64,000 nt of DNA, from positions 62,001 to 126,000 of the forward strand of contig NZ_JANFDA010000008.1 of the NCBI RefSeq assembly GCF_040493455.1, written 5' to 3'. Under the pieces are notes generated by a model, which was not told the DNA's origin, ran no database searches, and saw only the letters and a program-made list of their open reading frames with translations. Source of the stretch: Microcosmobacter sp040493455. GTDB taxonomy: Bacteria > Bacteroidota > Bacteroidia > Flavobacteriales > Flavobacteriaceae. Positions 51,774 to 59,032 of the stretch are shown piece after piece. How positions within the stretch are numbered: the first letter of the stretch is position 1; each line of letters begins with the position of its first letter. The position numbers and the translations under genes are program-made.

Positions 51774-52634
51774 TCAATTCACTTCCAACTTGTAGCCAAC
51801 ACCATGGACATTTGTAAGCTTTATGGTATTATCGTCCTGCAGTTTTTTACGCAGTTTAGAGACATAGGTATCCAGACTTCTTCCCACAATGACACCATTA
51901 TCTTCCCATACGCGTTTGGTAAGCTCGTCGCGCTTCACGACTTGGTTAGAGTGGTCAACAAAAATGGCAAGTAGTTCGCATTCTTTTTTGGAAAGGTTAA
52001 TTTCTACTGCTTCTCTGACCAGTTTATTTTGTTCTGGATAAAATTTAAAACTCCCTAAGGATTCATAGTCTTCTGTAGTAATGTCTTGAGTCTTCATTGT
52101 GCTACTGAATCCATAATCCATTAAAACGATAATCAGCAATGTTGCAAGAAGATACAAAGGTGTATTGCTTCTGCTATTCTGAGTGACTCCTTTAATGAAC
52201 TGTACATCTATGGTATAACAGCTTTCTGGTAATAATCGACCAAGGCAAGGCACGATATCTTCTTCTTTATTGAACTGTACCTCATAGCTATATGCAACTT
52301 CATCATCTACACATTGCTTCACTTCCACTCTATATTGCTCTGGGAGTTGTGCCTTTTTCAAACTTCTTTGTACTGTGGACACTAAACTATCGGGGTGTAT
52401 TTCTAATTGACTTTGAAATGCCAATTGATACTTAGCATCACTCAATTGCTTTATTGGTAAAACTAAAGATGTAGAATCGTTGCTTGCTAGTAATAATTGA
52501 TTTCCTGTATCGCGAAGGGCAATTTTTGCTGCTTCAGGAAAGTCTTCTTGCTGTATTTCGGGTTTTGAAAATAACCACCAAAGCACTGTAATAATTCCCA
52601 GAATACTATATATGTAGATCTTTCTTTTGTTCAT
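51774..52634 (-). CDS. membrane-anchored winged-helix (OmpR/PhoB-type) regulator
   Basis: The chosen start is MNKRKIYIY at 52634 (an in-frame ATG six codons earlier is possible). One helix (IYIYSILGIITVLWWLF), a periplasmic domain of about 130 residues with Cys pairs (VKQCVDDEV, IVPCLGRLLPESC), and a second helix (LYLLATLLIIVLMDYGF) precede a winged-helix DNA-binding domain (LSKKECELLAIFVDHSN, RSLDTYVSKLRKKL, VHGVGYKLEV). No receiver domain is present, so it is a one-component sensor working like ToxR/CadC but with the DNA-binding part at the C terminus. It is divergent from a YceI gene. Confidence 0.88.
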   Translation of the reverse strand: MNKRKIYIYSILGIITVLWWLFSKPEIQQEDFPEAAKIALRDTGNQLLLASNDSTSLVLPIKQLSDAKYQLAFQSQLEIHPDSLVSTVQRSLKKAQLPEQYRVEVKQCVDDEVAYSYEVQFNKEEDIVPCLGRLLPESCYTIDVQFIKGVTQNSRSNTPLYLLATLLIIVLMDYGFSSTMKTQDITTEDYESLGSFKFYPEQNKLVREAVEINLSKKECELLAIFVDHSNQVVKRDELTKRVWEDNGVIVGRSLDTYVSKLRKKLQDDNTIKLTNVHGVGYKLEVN

Positions 52635-52667
52635 TGGTTCTGTAAATAACATACAAAATCATGACTT

Positions 52668-52708
52668 TTTACAATCGTTGACACTTATTTTACACTCTTT
52701 TGACACTT
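52668..52708. promoter_or_regulatory. four phased direct repeats, probable binding site of the winged-helix regulator
   Basis: TTTACAATC (52668), TTGACACTT (52678), TTTACACTC (52689) and TTGACACTT (52700) follow each other at 10, 11 and 11 bases, one helical turn each. OmpR/PhoB-type winged-helix proteins bind such 11-base direct repeats head to tail. They lie between the divergent regulator and YceI genes. Confidence 0.6.
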
Positions 52709-52733
52709 TCGGTCTCGTGGCGCAATAGTTTTA
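52700..52733 (+). promoter_or_regulatory. putative promoter of the YceI gene
   Basis: TTG at 52700-52702, 23 bases, then TAGTTTTA (52726-52733), near TAnnTTTG. The -33 TTG is part of the last direct repeat, so bound regulator would touch the polymerase. The ATG is 29 bases on. Confidence 0.45.
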
Positions 52734-52762
52734 ATCCAAAATTAAATCTAAAAACGAAAGTC

Positions 52763-53347
52763 ATGAAAAAAAACATCCTATTTATTGCATTTACTATGTG
52801 TACACTTATTGCTCTAAATGCACAAACTACGATTATTGATACTTCTGAAAAACTAGATATCGATATCACTAAAAGTCAACTGAAATGGATTGGTGAATAT
52901 ACGTTCTATTTTGGAGGTCACGAAGGTATTGTAGATTTTAAAGAAGGGTATTTTATTAAGAACGGAGATGTTATCACTGGCGGAAAATTTGTAATCGACA
53001 TGCACAGTATTGCTTGTACAGATAATGGTGAAATTGACCGAGACTCTGGGCTTGTAGATCATTTGAAAGACGAAGACTTCTTTGAAGTCAATAACTTTCC
53101 TGAAGCCACTATGGTGATTACCAACGTAAGCTACGAAAATAACACGCGCTTAAAAATCTTTGCCAACCTCACTATAAAAGGCATCACACACGCTATCAAT
53201 TTTAGAGCTGAAGTCGATTATGAAAAGGAAGAACTAATTGCAAAATTTAAAATCGATAGGCAACGCTGGGGGATTGATTACAATAGTAAACTGCGCGATG
53301 GCGCTATTTCTGATGCTATTGGTTTTGAAGCTACCGTTCGTTTGTAA
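52763..53347 (+). CDS. YceI family periplasmic protein
   Basis: I chose the ATG at 52763, giving signal peptide MKKNILFIAFTMCTLIALNAQ; the frame is open from 52700 only because it crosses the promoter. The mature part has the YceI pattern: SQLKWIGEYTFYFGGHEGIV, residues 40-70, GGKFVIDMHSI and LTIKGITHAI. YceI proteins form a lipocalin-like beta-barrel that binds isoprenoid or other lipophilic molecules in the periplasm. It is divergent from a membrane-bound regulator and has repeats in its promoter, so it is very probably its target. Confidence 0.9.
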   Translation: MKKNILFIAFTMCTLIALNAQTTIIDTSEKLDIDITKSQLKWIGEYTFYFGGHEGIVDFKEGYFIKNGDVITGGKFVIDMHSIACTDNGEIDRDSGLVDHLKDEDFFEVNNFPEATMVITNVSYENNTRLKIFANLTIKGITHAINFRAEVDYEKEELIAKFKIDRQRWGIDYNSKLRDGAISDAIGFEATVRL

Positions 53348-53354
53348 ACTAATT

Positions 53355-53374
53355 GCGCGCTCTGTAGAGCGCGC
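53355..53374. terminator. GC-rich hairpin between convergent genes
   Basis: GCGCGCTC and GAGCGCGC pair perfectly around TGTA, 7 bases after the YceI stop and 25 before the end of the opposite gene. No T run follows, yet the stem is by far the strongest in the area, so it probably stops both transcripts. Confidence 0.65.
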
Positions 53375-53399
53375 ATAATTTATTATATGTATCTACTTT

Positions 53400-53951
53400 T
53401 TAATTACCCTCAAGCATTCTAGCTTTTCCTTCATAGCGAATTGCTAATCGCTTTGCGCCATTTAAGGTCATTTCAGTTTTTAAGCTTGGCCATAATTGAA
53501 TAGTTACATCGAAATGTTCTGTATCACTTTTGGCATCAAAGGTCACTGTATAACTACCATTCTTATTTTCCTGCACCTTGTAGTTCTTAATCTCACTATC
53601 GAGAGCTATACCTGTTTTCATAGCATTATATGCTGAAGGAATCTGTACTTCACCGTAATAGGGTAATTGAGATGTAATGTACCCCTCTTCTAGTCGTAAC
53701 TCATTAGGGTTACTAAGAAGGTTTATACGATTTATATTGTTATTATTTGGTGCTATAAGTCCAGAGTTCTGTATCGCCGTGAGGCTACTCGTCACTAATG
53801 GCATAGCCCATTCGGACTCAATAACAAATGACTTGCTTTCAATTAACTCATTCAAAGCTTGTAACTGCTCTGGAGTTGCTTTGGTTTTGGATGCACTACA
53901 CGAGTAAAACAAAATAGTTATTACAAGGAATGCTATTAATCTTGCTTTCAT
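53400..53951 (-). CDS. DUF4251 family lipoprotein
   Basis: Start taken at 53951 (MKARLIAFLVITILFYSC), a lipoprotein signal with Cys18. The mature part has the DUF4251 features: LIESKSFVIESEWAMP, then LEEGYITSQLPYYGEVQIP and YTVTFDAKSDTEHFDVTI. The family is common and uncharacterised in Bacteroidota. It would be anchored in the envelope. It is convergent with YceI and about 120 bases from the next gene downstream. Confidence 0.85.
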   Translation of the reverse strand: MKARLIAFLVITILFYSCSASKTKATPEQLQALNELIESKSFVIESEWAMPLVTSSLTAIQNSGLIAPNNNNINRINLLSNPNELRLEEGYITSQLPYYGEVQIPSAYNAMKTGIALDSEIKNYKVQENKNGSYTVTFDAKSDTEHFDVTIQLWPSLKTEMTLNGAKRLAIRYEGKARMLEGN

Positions 53952-54077
53952 AACTAACATATTTCTTAAAAGATAAGGCTTTAATACGTTATATAATAGT
54001 GTTTTAACATAAATATATCACTAGGCTATACTGCCGATAAAACTTTACTCAAAACGTATAACTTTTAGTTCAATAAA

Positions 54078-54539
54078 TTACTTAGACGACTGCACTTGAG
54101 TTGAAACCTTTTCTAAATAGTCTTCTCGTTGCATCTTTTTTAAGATATAAGTGTGAAGGGTTTCCATGGTTTCTAAATGCTGCTCGTAGGACTCATCAGA
54201 TAGAAATGTACTTACTCTAGAATTCATTTTGTTGAAGAGGCTTTCCATTTCTACCAAAATTTCTTCATAAGTATAATCTTTATCCAAATCGTCTAATCGT
54301 TTCATTCGCGATGTATACATAAGAAGCGTTGAGCTATACTGAGTTGATTCTTCTTCGGAAAGATTCATTTTTTCTACTTCCTGAAAGAACCATATTTGGA
54401 TATCCCATTGCTCTTCCATGGTCAAGATTTCAACTTTATTCTTTTGTATTTCAAGTTGTTTTTGTGTGAAGTCTTGTGAATTAACGTTCATCATTGTTAA
54501 TCCACAAACAATTACTAATAGTGATTTTAAAGTTTTCAT
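54078..54539 (-). CDS. secreted helical protein in the LytTR regulon
   Basis: The signal peptide (MKTLKSLLVIVCGLTMMNVNSQ) is followed by 130 helical, charged residues (FTQKQLEIQKNKVEILTMEEQW, LSEEESTQYSSTLLMYTSRM). The family is not recognised; the all-helical charged pattern resembles periplasmic stress proteins of the Spy type, but no LTxxQ motif is clear. Its promoter has a perfect TACTTTTG -7 box and three TTCAC/TTCGC repeats, described below. It lies right behind the LytTR response regulator gene on the same strand. Confidence 0.75.
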   Translation of the reverse strand: MKTLKSLLVIVCGLTMMNVNSQDFTQKQLEIQKNKVEILTMEEQWDIQIWFFQEVEKMNLSEEESTQYSSTLLMYTSRMKRLDDLDKDYTYEEILVEMESLFNKMNSRVSTFLSDESYEQHLETMETLHTYILKKMQREDYLEKVSTQVQSSK

Positions 54540-54565
54540 GATTTCTCTGTTTTTAAATTATACAC

Positions 54566-54573
54566 CAAAAGTA
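54566..54573 (-). promoter_or_regulatory. -7 box of the 54539 gene
   Basis: TACTTTTG on the minus strand matches TAnnTTTG exactly, 27 bases before the ATG. The TA is 35 bases from the nearest LytTR-type repeat, as in two other promoters here. Confidence 0.6.
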
Positions 54574-54607
54574 CTTTAGGTATACAATGAAAAACGAACC
54601 AACTTAG

Positions 54608-54654
54608 GCGAAGTGACCAAAACTAAATGTGAAGTAACTAATACTTAATGTGAA
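54608..54654 (-). promoter_or_regulatory. LytTR-type binding region 1 (three repeats, 21-bp spacing)
   Basis: On the minus strand TTCAC, TTCAC and TTCGC stand at plus coordinates 54650, 54629 and 54608, exactly 21 bases apart, in the setting (C/T)A(C/T)TTCACNTT. LytTR dimers bind two 9-base direct repeats about two turns apart. The core ACTTCACATTTAGTTTTGGT is also present, unchanged, in region 2. Confidence 0.7.
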
Positions 54655-54657
54655 CTT

Positions 54658-55419
54658 TTAAGAGTTTATCCAATTCTTTATTTCTGTGGCTTTAGCTTTA
54701 CTCACTACTATTCTATCTTCAAATGGAGGATTAACATTAATGACTAGTTTGCCATTAAAGTAGAATTTTACGTTTGCTATGGCATTCTTATTAATAATGA
54801 ACTGCCTATTGAAGCGATGAAACTTAGCAGGATCTAATTCGCTTTCAATATCTTCTAACTTTTTATCAATTATATATGTTTTATTAGTGTTTGTAACGCC
54901 TTTCACGATGCTAGTATCAATATAGAAATAGGCGAAGTCGTCTGACTTCACTGGAAGCAGCTCATCTCTATGATGCACTAAATAAGTGCTTTTGTACGTC
55001 TTCTTATTGGCATTAAGCAGTTCTATGAGACTATCTATTTCTACATTGCCTTTGGCTTTTGTAGGCGTCATATTTTTGAACTTATCTATAGCATTACCCA
55101 GCTCTTCTTCTTCAATGGGTTTTAATATGTAATCGACACTGTTCACTTTGAATGCCTTTATAGCATATTGATCGTAAGCTGTAGTAAATATGATAGGTGC
55201 ATCTATACGGACTTTATCAAAGATTTCGAACGAAATGCCATCCGCCAAATGAATGTCCATAAAAACCAGTTCGGCTTCAATAGGTTTAGAAAAGTATTCT
55301 ATTGATGCTCTAACAGAATCTAGAACCGTTAATACTTCAATATTAGAATCTATACTGTCTAATAAGTATTTTAAATTCTCACTTGCGGTTATTTCATCTT
55401 CTACTATGACTACTTTCAT
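54658..55419 (-). CDS. LytTR-family response regulator
   Basis: The receiver domain (1-120) has acidic pocket VEDE (7-9), phospho-acceptor Asp55 (FMDIHLADG), Thr in TTAY and Lys in LKPI. The LytTR DNA-binding domain (about 150-250) has FAYFYIDTSIVKGV, FHRFNRQFIINKNAI and RIVVSKAKA. It is coupled to the histidine kinase upstream, with 2 bases between stop and start. Its targets are probably the three promoters with 21-bp repeats within 4 kb. It follows the kinase in the same operon. Confidence 0.93.
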   Translation of the reverse strand: MKVVIVEDEITASENLKYLLDSIDSNIEVLTVLDSVRASIEYFSKPIEAELVFMDIHLADGISFEIFDKVRIDAPIIFTTAYDQYAIKAFKVNSVDYILKPIEEEELGNAIDKFKNMTPTKAKGNVEIDSLIELLNANKKTYKSTYLVHHRDELLPVKSDDFAYFYIDTSIVKGVTNTNKTYIIDKKLEDIESELDPAKFHRFNRQFIINKNAIANVKFYFNGKLVINVNPPFEDRIVVSKAKATEIKNWINS

Positions 55420-55421
55420 AA

Positions 55422-56501
55422 CTAATTCAAAGGTAATTTAACTATAAACAATTCATCATTATTGCTTATACTAATATTCATTTTTTTAAGCATTTTGAAA
55501 CGCTTATTTAAATTTACTAGCCCATTTCCCGTGCTGTCTACAAAGGTTTTTCTGGGTTTTATTTTGTTTTTGACTACAATACCGTCTTCATCTGAATACA
55601 CGCTTACTGATAACGGATTGGATTCAGAAATTTCATTGTGTTTTACTGCATTTTCGACCAATAATTGTAGCGACATTGCAGGAATCTCTTCTTGCATCCA
55701 TTTGTCGTCAATTGAGATGTCTATACTGAATCGTTCTCTGTATCGGGTTTCAATGAGATAAATATAGCTTTCTAGAAACTTCAGCTCTTCTTTCAAACTT
55801 ACGAGATCATTAGTCCCACTTTGTAGAATGTAACGATACATGAACGATAGCTTATTAACAAAGGTTGTAGCTTGTTTGTTATCTCTGATAAGAGCATTAA
55901 GGGAGTTAAGGGAGTTAAATAAGAAGTGGGGATTCACCTGGTTTTTTAAGGCTTCTAGTTCATTTTTAAGACTCTCTTGTTTAAGCGTTTCTTTTTCAAC
56001 AACATCTTGTTGGTGAATTATTTGATAGTTGAGAATTCTGGATATAAAAATTAGAATTATGAGCACTACTATATAAACAAAGTATGCTATATTGAGTTCT
56101 TGTCTTGTAAGCGAGTTTCCAATGATAGCTTCATATACGACAGGAAACATGGTCACTGCGATAAAAAGTAAAACCGCATTTACTACAACACTTATAACTG
56201 TTCTTTCTAGCTTAGAAAAGCGAGCGTATCTCTTCTTGCTATTAAGATTAAACAACAATACAAACCACGCAAAAACGCCTAGAAAAACAAACCTAAATAC
56301 TACATCTGGTATATTGGCACTGTTTATAGAACTTCCTAAAGAATCTACTACATTCAAGAGGGCTAAAACCCTAGGCAGATTAATTAAAAAAGACACTAAC
56401 AGGGCTATACCTAATATTAGTGACTGATTTGTTTTCTTTGTCGCCAAATTGAAAAAGGTTGGTTTGCTTTTATTTATAATAGTGATATACAAAATAATCA
56501 A
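55422..56501 (-). CDS. LytS-type sensor histidine kinase
   Basis: Five hydrophobic helices fill residues about 25-165. A coiled link then leads to the His_kinase domain: QVNPHFLFNSLNSLNAL with the phosphorylated His, then the N box LLVENAVKHNE and the G box GNGLVNLNKRFKML. The frame has a stop 9 bases before the TTG at 56501 and no ATG for over 100 codons, so it uses TTG there or a second TTG at 56492. It phosphorylates the adjacent LytTR regulator. No extracellular sensing domain is present, so the signal is read in or near the membrane. Confidence 0.92.
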   Translation of the reverse strand: MIILYITIINKSKPTFFNLATKKTNQSLILGIALLVSFLINLPRVLALLNVVDSLGSSINSANIPDVVFRFVFLGVFAWFVLLFNLNSKKRYARFSKLERTVISVVVNAVLLFIAVTMFPVVYEAIIGNSLTRQELNIAYFVYIVVLIILIFISRILNYQIIHQQDVVEKETLKQESLKNELEALKNQVNPHFLFNSLNSLNALIRDNKQATTFVNKLSFMYRYILQSGTNDLVSLKEELKFLESYIYLIETRYRERFSIDISIDDKWMQEEIPAMSLQLLVENAVKHNEISESNPLSVSVYSDEDGIVVKNKIKPRKTFVDSTGNGLVNLNKRFKMLKKMNISISNNDELFIVKLPLN

Positions 56502-56538
56502 TTTATTTTAGAGTAAAGTTGTTTATGATTACTTAAGA

Positions 56539-56577
56539 GAAAAAACTGCCAGGAACATTTACGCTCCCGACAGTTTT
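56539..56577 (-). terminator. rho-independent terminator of the 56601-57257 gene
   Basis: On the minus strand ACTGTCGGGA pairs with TTCCTGGCAGT (two wobble pairs) around a 10-base loop and six Ts follow. It lies between the lipoprotein stop and the histidine kinase start, so the kinase must have its own promoter in the remaining 40 bases. Confidence 0.8.
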
Positions 56578-56600
56578 CAATCAACCAATCAAAAAACGAA

Positions 56601-57257
56601 TTATTTAACTAACTCTTTTACCAATTTTTTTGAGAAATCTTTTGAAGTAGTTCCAACAGACTCTGGATTATCAATTACAGATGTAATTACCGATGTTAAT
56701 TGTTCTTCCTCTGGCAAGGTTAAATCATAGGTTACTGTTTCTAGAATATATTTCTTACCAGTAGATGTTACTGTACTCACAGGATCTGAATTGACATATA
56801 TAGAATTATAATACCCTACAAATCCTCTCCTATAGCCTCTTCTATATACAACTGGGTATGTATAGACGTTGTAATCTGTAGTCTGAGTAACTGTTCTCTC
56901 AAAGCTTTGAACATCTTTTACTGAGGTCATCACAACGATCTCAATGTCTTGTTCTTTTAGTTCTTTCTTCAAGCTTTTTAGTTCTTTGTCGCTTAACTCC
57001 TTCTTCTCGTTGATGAGCGGAAATAGTTTATGGCTCTCTATAGAAGTAATGTTATTCTTTTCGAGATTGTGAACTATGTCCGATTCGAATTGCTTTCTAA
57101 CAACGTCATCTTGTGTTCTGCTTACAACCATAACTACTTTATCTTTTATGTCTATGGTTTCTGTGTCTTTCCAAGAGTCTGTAACCTTTACTGACGAACA
57201 GCTAAAAACAAATGTTACTAAACTCAATGTTCCTAAAATTTTACTTATACTTTTCAT
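56601..57257 (-). CDS. lipoprotein of the DUF4136-like type
   Basis: A lipoprotein signal (LVTFVFSCSS, Cys20) starts the 218 residues. VKVTDSWKD and the VVMVVSRTQDDVVRKQFESDIVHNL segment resemble the DUF4136/YajI-like group, a remote match. A Tyr/Arg-rich stretch with YRRGYRRGFVGYY lies at about 135. Its promoter has TACATTTG and three 21-bp repeats, so it belongs to the LytTR regulon. It probably sits in the outer membrane. Function unknown. Confidence 0.75.
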   Translation of the reverse strand: MKSISKILGTLSLVTFVFSCSSVKVTDSWKDTETIDIKDKVVMVVSRTQDDVVRKQFESDIVHNLEKNNITSIESHKLFPLINEKKELSDKELKSLKKELKEQDIEIVVMTSVKDVQSFERTVTQTTDYNVYTYPVVYRRGYRRGFVGYYNSIYVNSDPVSTVTSTGKKYILETVTYDLTLPEEEQLTSVITSVIDNPESVGTTSKDFSKKLVKELVK

Positions 57258-57293
57258 GATTTCAATATTTAATTATTAGTTAAATTCCTTATA

Positions 57294-57301
57294 CAAATGT
57301 A
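57294..57301 (-). promoter_or_regulatory. -7 box of the 57257 gene
   Basis: TACATTTG on the minus strand, a perfect match to TAnnTTTG, 36 bases before the ATG and 35 bases from the nearest repeat of region 2. Confidence 0.65.
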
Positions 57302-57335
57302 CCCTCATGAGCATCTCTAAACCATTGAAAAACAA

Positions 57336-57382
57336 GTGAAACAACCAAAACTAAATGTGAAGTGTCTTTCTGGGTAAGTGAA
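57336..57382 (-). promoter_or_regulatory. LytTR-type binding region 2 (three repeats, 21-bp spacing)
   Basis: TTCAC occurs on the minus strand at plus coordinates 57378, 57357 and 57336, exactly 21 bases apart. The central repeat shares 20 consecutive bases with region 1. All three repeats are perfect TTCAC. Confidence 0.75.
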
Positions 57383-57418
57383 GTGATTTGGCTAAAAAAA
57401 ACAGGACACTAAAGGGTA

Positions 57419-57449
57419 TAAAAAAACCTCTTACTTATAATGTAAGAGG
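57419..57449 (-). terminator. rho-independent terminator of the 57471-58875 operon
   Basis: CCTCTTAC pairs with GTAAGAGG around a 7-base loop and is followed on the minus strand by seven Ts. It starts 22 bases after the stop codon. Confidence 0.9.
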
Positions 57450-57470
57450 CTTTTATGAATGGAGAATATA

Positions 57471-58196
57471 TTAAAATCGTCTACGCTTCTTTACGTCTTT
57501 TTCATTACGCTCGTTTCTATCATCTCTTCGCTCTCTACGATCTTCTTTACGCTCCCTATTATCTTCTGCCAATTCTCGCTTTGTAGCTTCTATATCTTGC
57601 TTCATTGTGTTTACAAAATCTAAAACTAGTTTTTTCTTTGCGATGGCTTCGTCTTCATTATCAAAAGCAAAATTGTATACTTTCAAAGTTTTTAAGATTT
57701 CTCCTTGGCGTTCAGCTCTGGCAATTTGTTGTTCAAAATCTCTTACGTCATCTCTACGGTCTCTTTTATCGTCTCGTTTGTTTGCTCTATCTCTTGCCAT
57801 GTCTCGCTTGTCATCATTTCTGTCAAAACGGCCATTCTTGGAATCGTCTCTGTTGCGTCTTATCTCTCTACGATCTGAGCGTACTTCAGCAGAACTTTGT
57901 GCGATTTCCTTTCTGGCTTTTTTAGCTTTAACCCCACTCTGCTCTACTTCTCGAACCATATCCGACACGATATCGGCCTTAAGCGCATTGAGCTTGTTTG
58001 CATCTTTAGAATCGTAAGCTTTATTAAACAATACCAATTTAGCTTTAAAAGCTTCGAGTTCTTTTACATCTCGCTCTAGCATTTTCTTTCCTTCTACAAT
58101 TTGCTTGGTATTTTGAATAGCCTCTTTAGTGTTTTGAGCATTTACCGTAAGACTAAAACTAAATACAATCAATAATAATTTAAGTGAATGTTTCAT
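57471..58196 (-). CDS. secreted Arg/Asp-rich coiled protein
   Basis: After signal peptide MKHSLKLLLIVFSFSLTVNAQ comes a helical part (residues 22-110). An extreme low-complexity stretch built of Arg, Asp and Lys follows (DRREIRRNRDD, RDDKRDRRDDVRDFEQ). The tail repeats this (RKEDRRERRDDRNERNE) and ends in KKRRRF. Charges alternate, so long single alpha-helices are likely. It follows the DUF6515-like gene by 37 bases in one operon with region 3 in the promoter. Family not recognised; a periplasmic structural or polyanion-binding role would fit. Confidence 0.75.
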   Translation of the reverse strand: MKHSLKLLLIVFSFSLTVNAQNTKEAIQNTKQIVEGKKMLERDVKELEAFKAKLVLFNKAYDSKDANKLNALKADIVSDMVREVEQSGVKAKKARKEIAQSSAEVRSDRREIRRNRDDSKNGRFDRNDDKRDMARDRANKRDDKRDRRDDVRDFEQQIARAERQGEILKTLKVYNFAFDNEDEAIAKKKLVLDFVNTMKQDIEATKRELAEDNRERKEDRRERRDDRNERNEKDVKKRRRF

Positions 58197-58233
58197 TGTG
58201 ATTATAGATTTTTTCTAAGTTAATAAATTAAGA

Positions 58234-58875
58234 CTAGTTATACACGACTTCATAGGTTATATCTCCCTCATTATCAATTCTTTTCTTGTATAACACATCG
58301 TTATACTCATAATACGTTTTACCATCTACACTTACTTCTTCAGAATCTTCATGGATTTCAGTCACAACAGTTCCAACTGGAGGTTGAGTGACTTCATACT
58401 TTCCTTCTTCTTCTACATTAGTTTCTGTAGATTCTACATAATAGATACCTGAATGGTAAAAGTATACTGTAGGTCCGACTACTATTCGTACATGACCAAC
58501 TGGCAGCACAGAGATTCTGAATCCTCTAGGAGGTAACACTACTATGTATTCATCTCCATAAGAGGTATAATAGATTCCTGAATAATAAAAATATGGCATC
58601 CCTCTGTACACAATTCTCACATGATTTACCGGTAAGGTTCTAATGACTCTACGATGTCTTGGGTATCTATAATGAGGGCTTCTTCTTATAGGTTGAGTTC
58701 TGTAACGATCATTGTGTCTATGATGATTTGTTTTTACTCTATCATTAGACACTGTTCGCTCTGTTTTAACAATTCTATTAGAGTTGTTAGTTCTCCTTTG
58801 ACCTTGAACATTATAGGATAATAAAAAGGTCATTATTAGAAGTCCGGTTCCGATAATTTGCTTTGTAGTTCTCAT
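58234..58875 (-). CDS. DUF6515-like secreted protein
   Basis: The signal peptide ends in SYNVQGQ; a basic His/Arg-rich linker follows (residues 30-75, with HHRHNDRYRTQ). Then come two copies of a Tyr-rich motif: GMPYFYYSGIYYTSYGDEYIVV and GPTVYFYHSGIYYVESTE, each after an (R)xVPxHVRIV-like strand. A third, shorter copy (GKTYYEYNDVLYKKR) ends the protein. That is the DUF6515 pattern. It is the first gene of an operon with the Arg/Asp-rich protein, under LytTR-type region 3. Function unknown. Confidence 0.82.
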   Translation of the reverse strand: MRTTKQIIGTGLLIMTFLLSYNVQGQRRTNNSNRIVKTERTVSNDRVKTNHHRHNDRYRTQPIRRSPHYRYPRHRRVIRTLPVNHVRIVYRGMPYFYYSGIYYTSYGDEYIVVLPPRGFRISVLPVGHVRIVVGPTVYFYHSGIYYVESTETNVEEEGKYEVTQPPVGTVVTEIHEDSEEVSVDGKTYYEYNDVLYKKRIDNEGDITYEVVYN

Positions 58876-58914
58876 AATTTCTGTATTTAATTGTGTTCGT
58901 TTTCAATTTCTATA

Positions 58915-58922
58915 CAAATGTA
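58915..58922 (-). promoter_or_regulatory. -7 box of the 58875 operon
   Basis: TACATTTG on the minus strand matches TAnnTTTG exactly, 39 bases before the ATG and 35 bases from the nearest repeat of region 3. Confidence 0.65.
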
Positions 58923-58956
58923 TGAGCACCTTTAGCCTCAAATTTTGGGCATTAAG

Positions 58957-59003
58957 GTGAAGCGTCTAAAAACAGACTTGAAGTAACTTTTTCGAAATGT
59001 GAA
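58957..59003 (-). promoter_or_regulatory. LytTR-type binding region 3 (three repeats, 21-bp spacing)
   Basis: TTCAC, TTCAA and TTCAC lie on the minus strand at plus coordinates 58999, 58978 and 58957, exactly 21 bases apart. Spacing to the -7 box equals regions 1 and 2. The region ends 30 bases before the stop of the RND pump gene. Confidence 0.7.
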
Positions 59004-59032
59004 ATGATTGGAAACCTAAAATACTATTACAA

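Noticed and set aside
57605..58017. Plus-strand frames of 106 and 136 codons opposite the Arg/Asp-rich gene
   Set aside because: Antisense of Arg/Asp/Lys-rich codons yields stop-poor Leu/Ser-rich frames; the minus-strand gene has signal peptide, operon and terminator.
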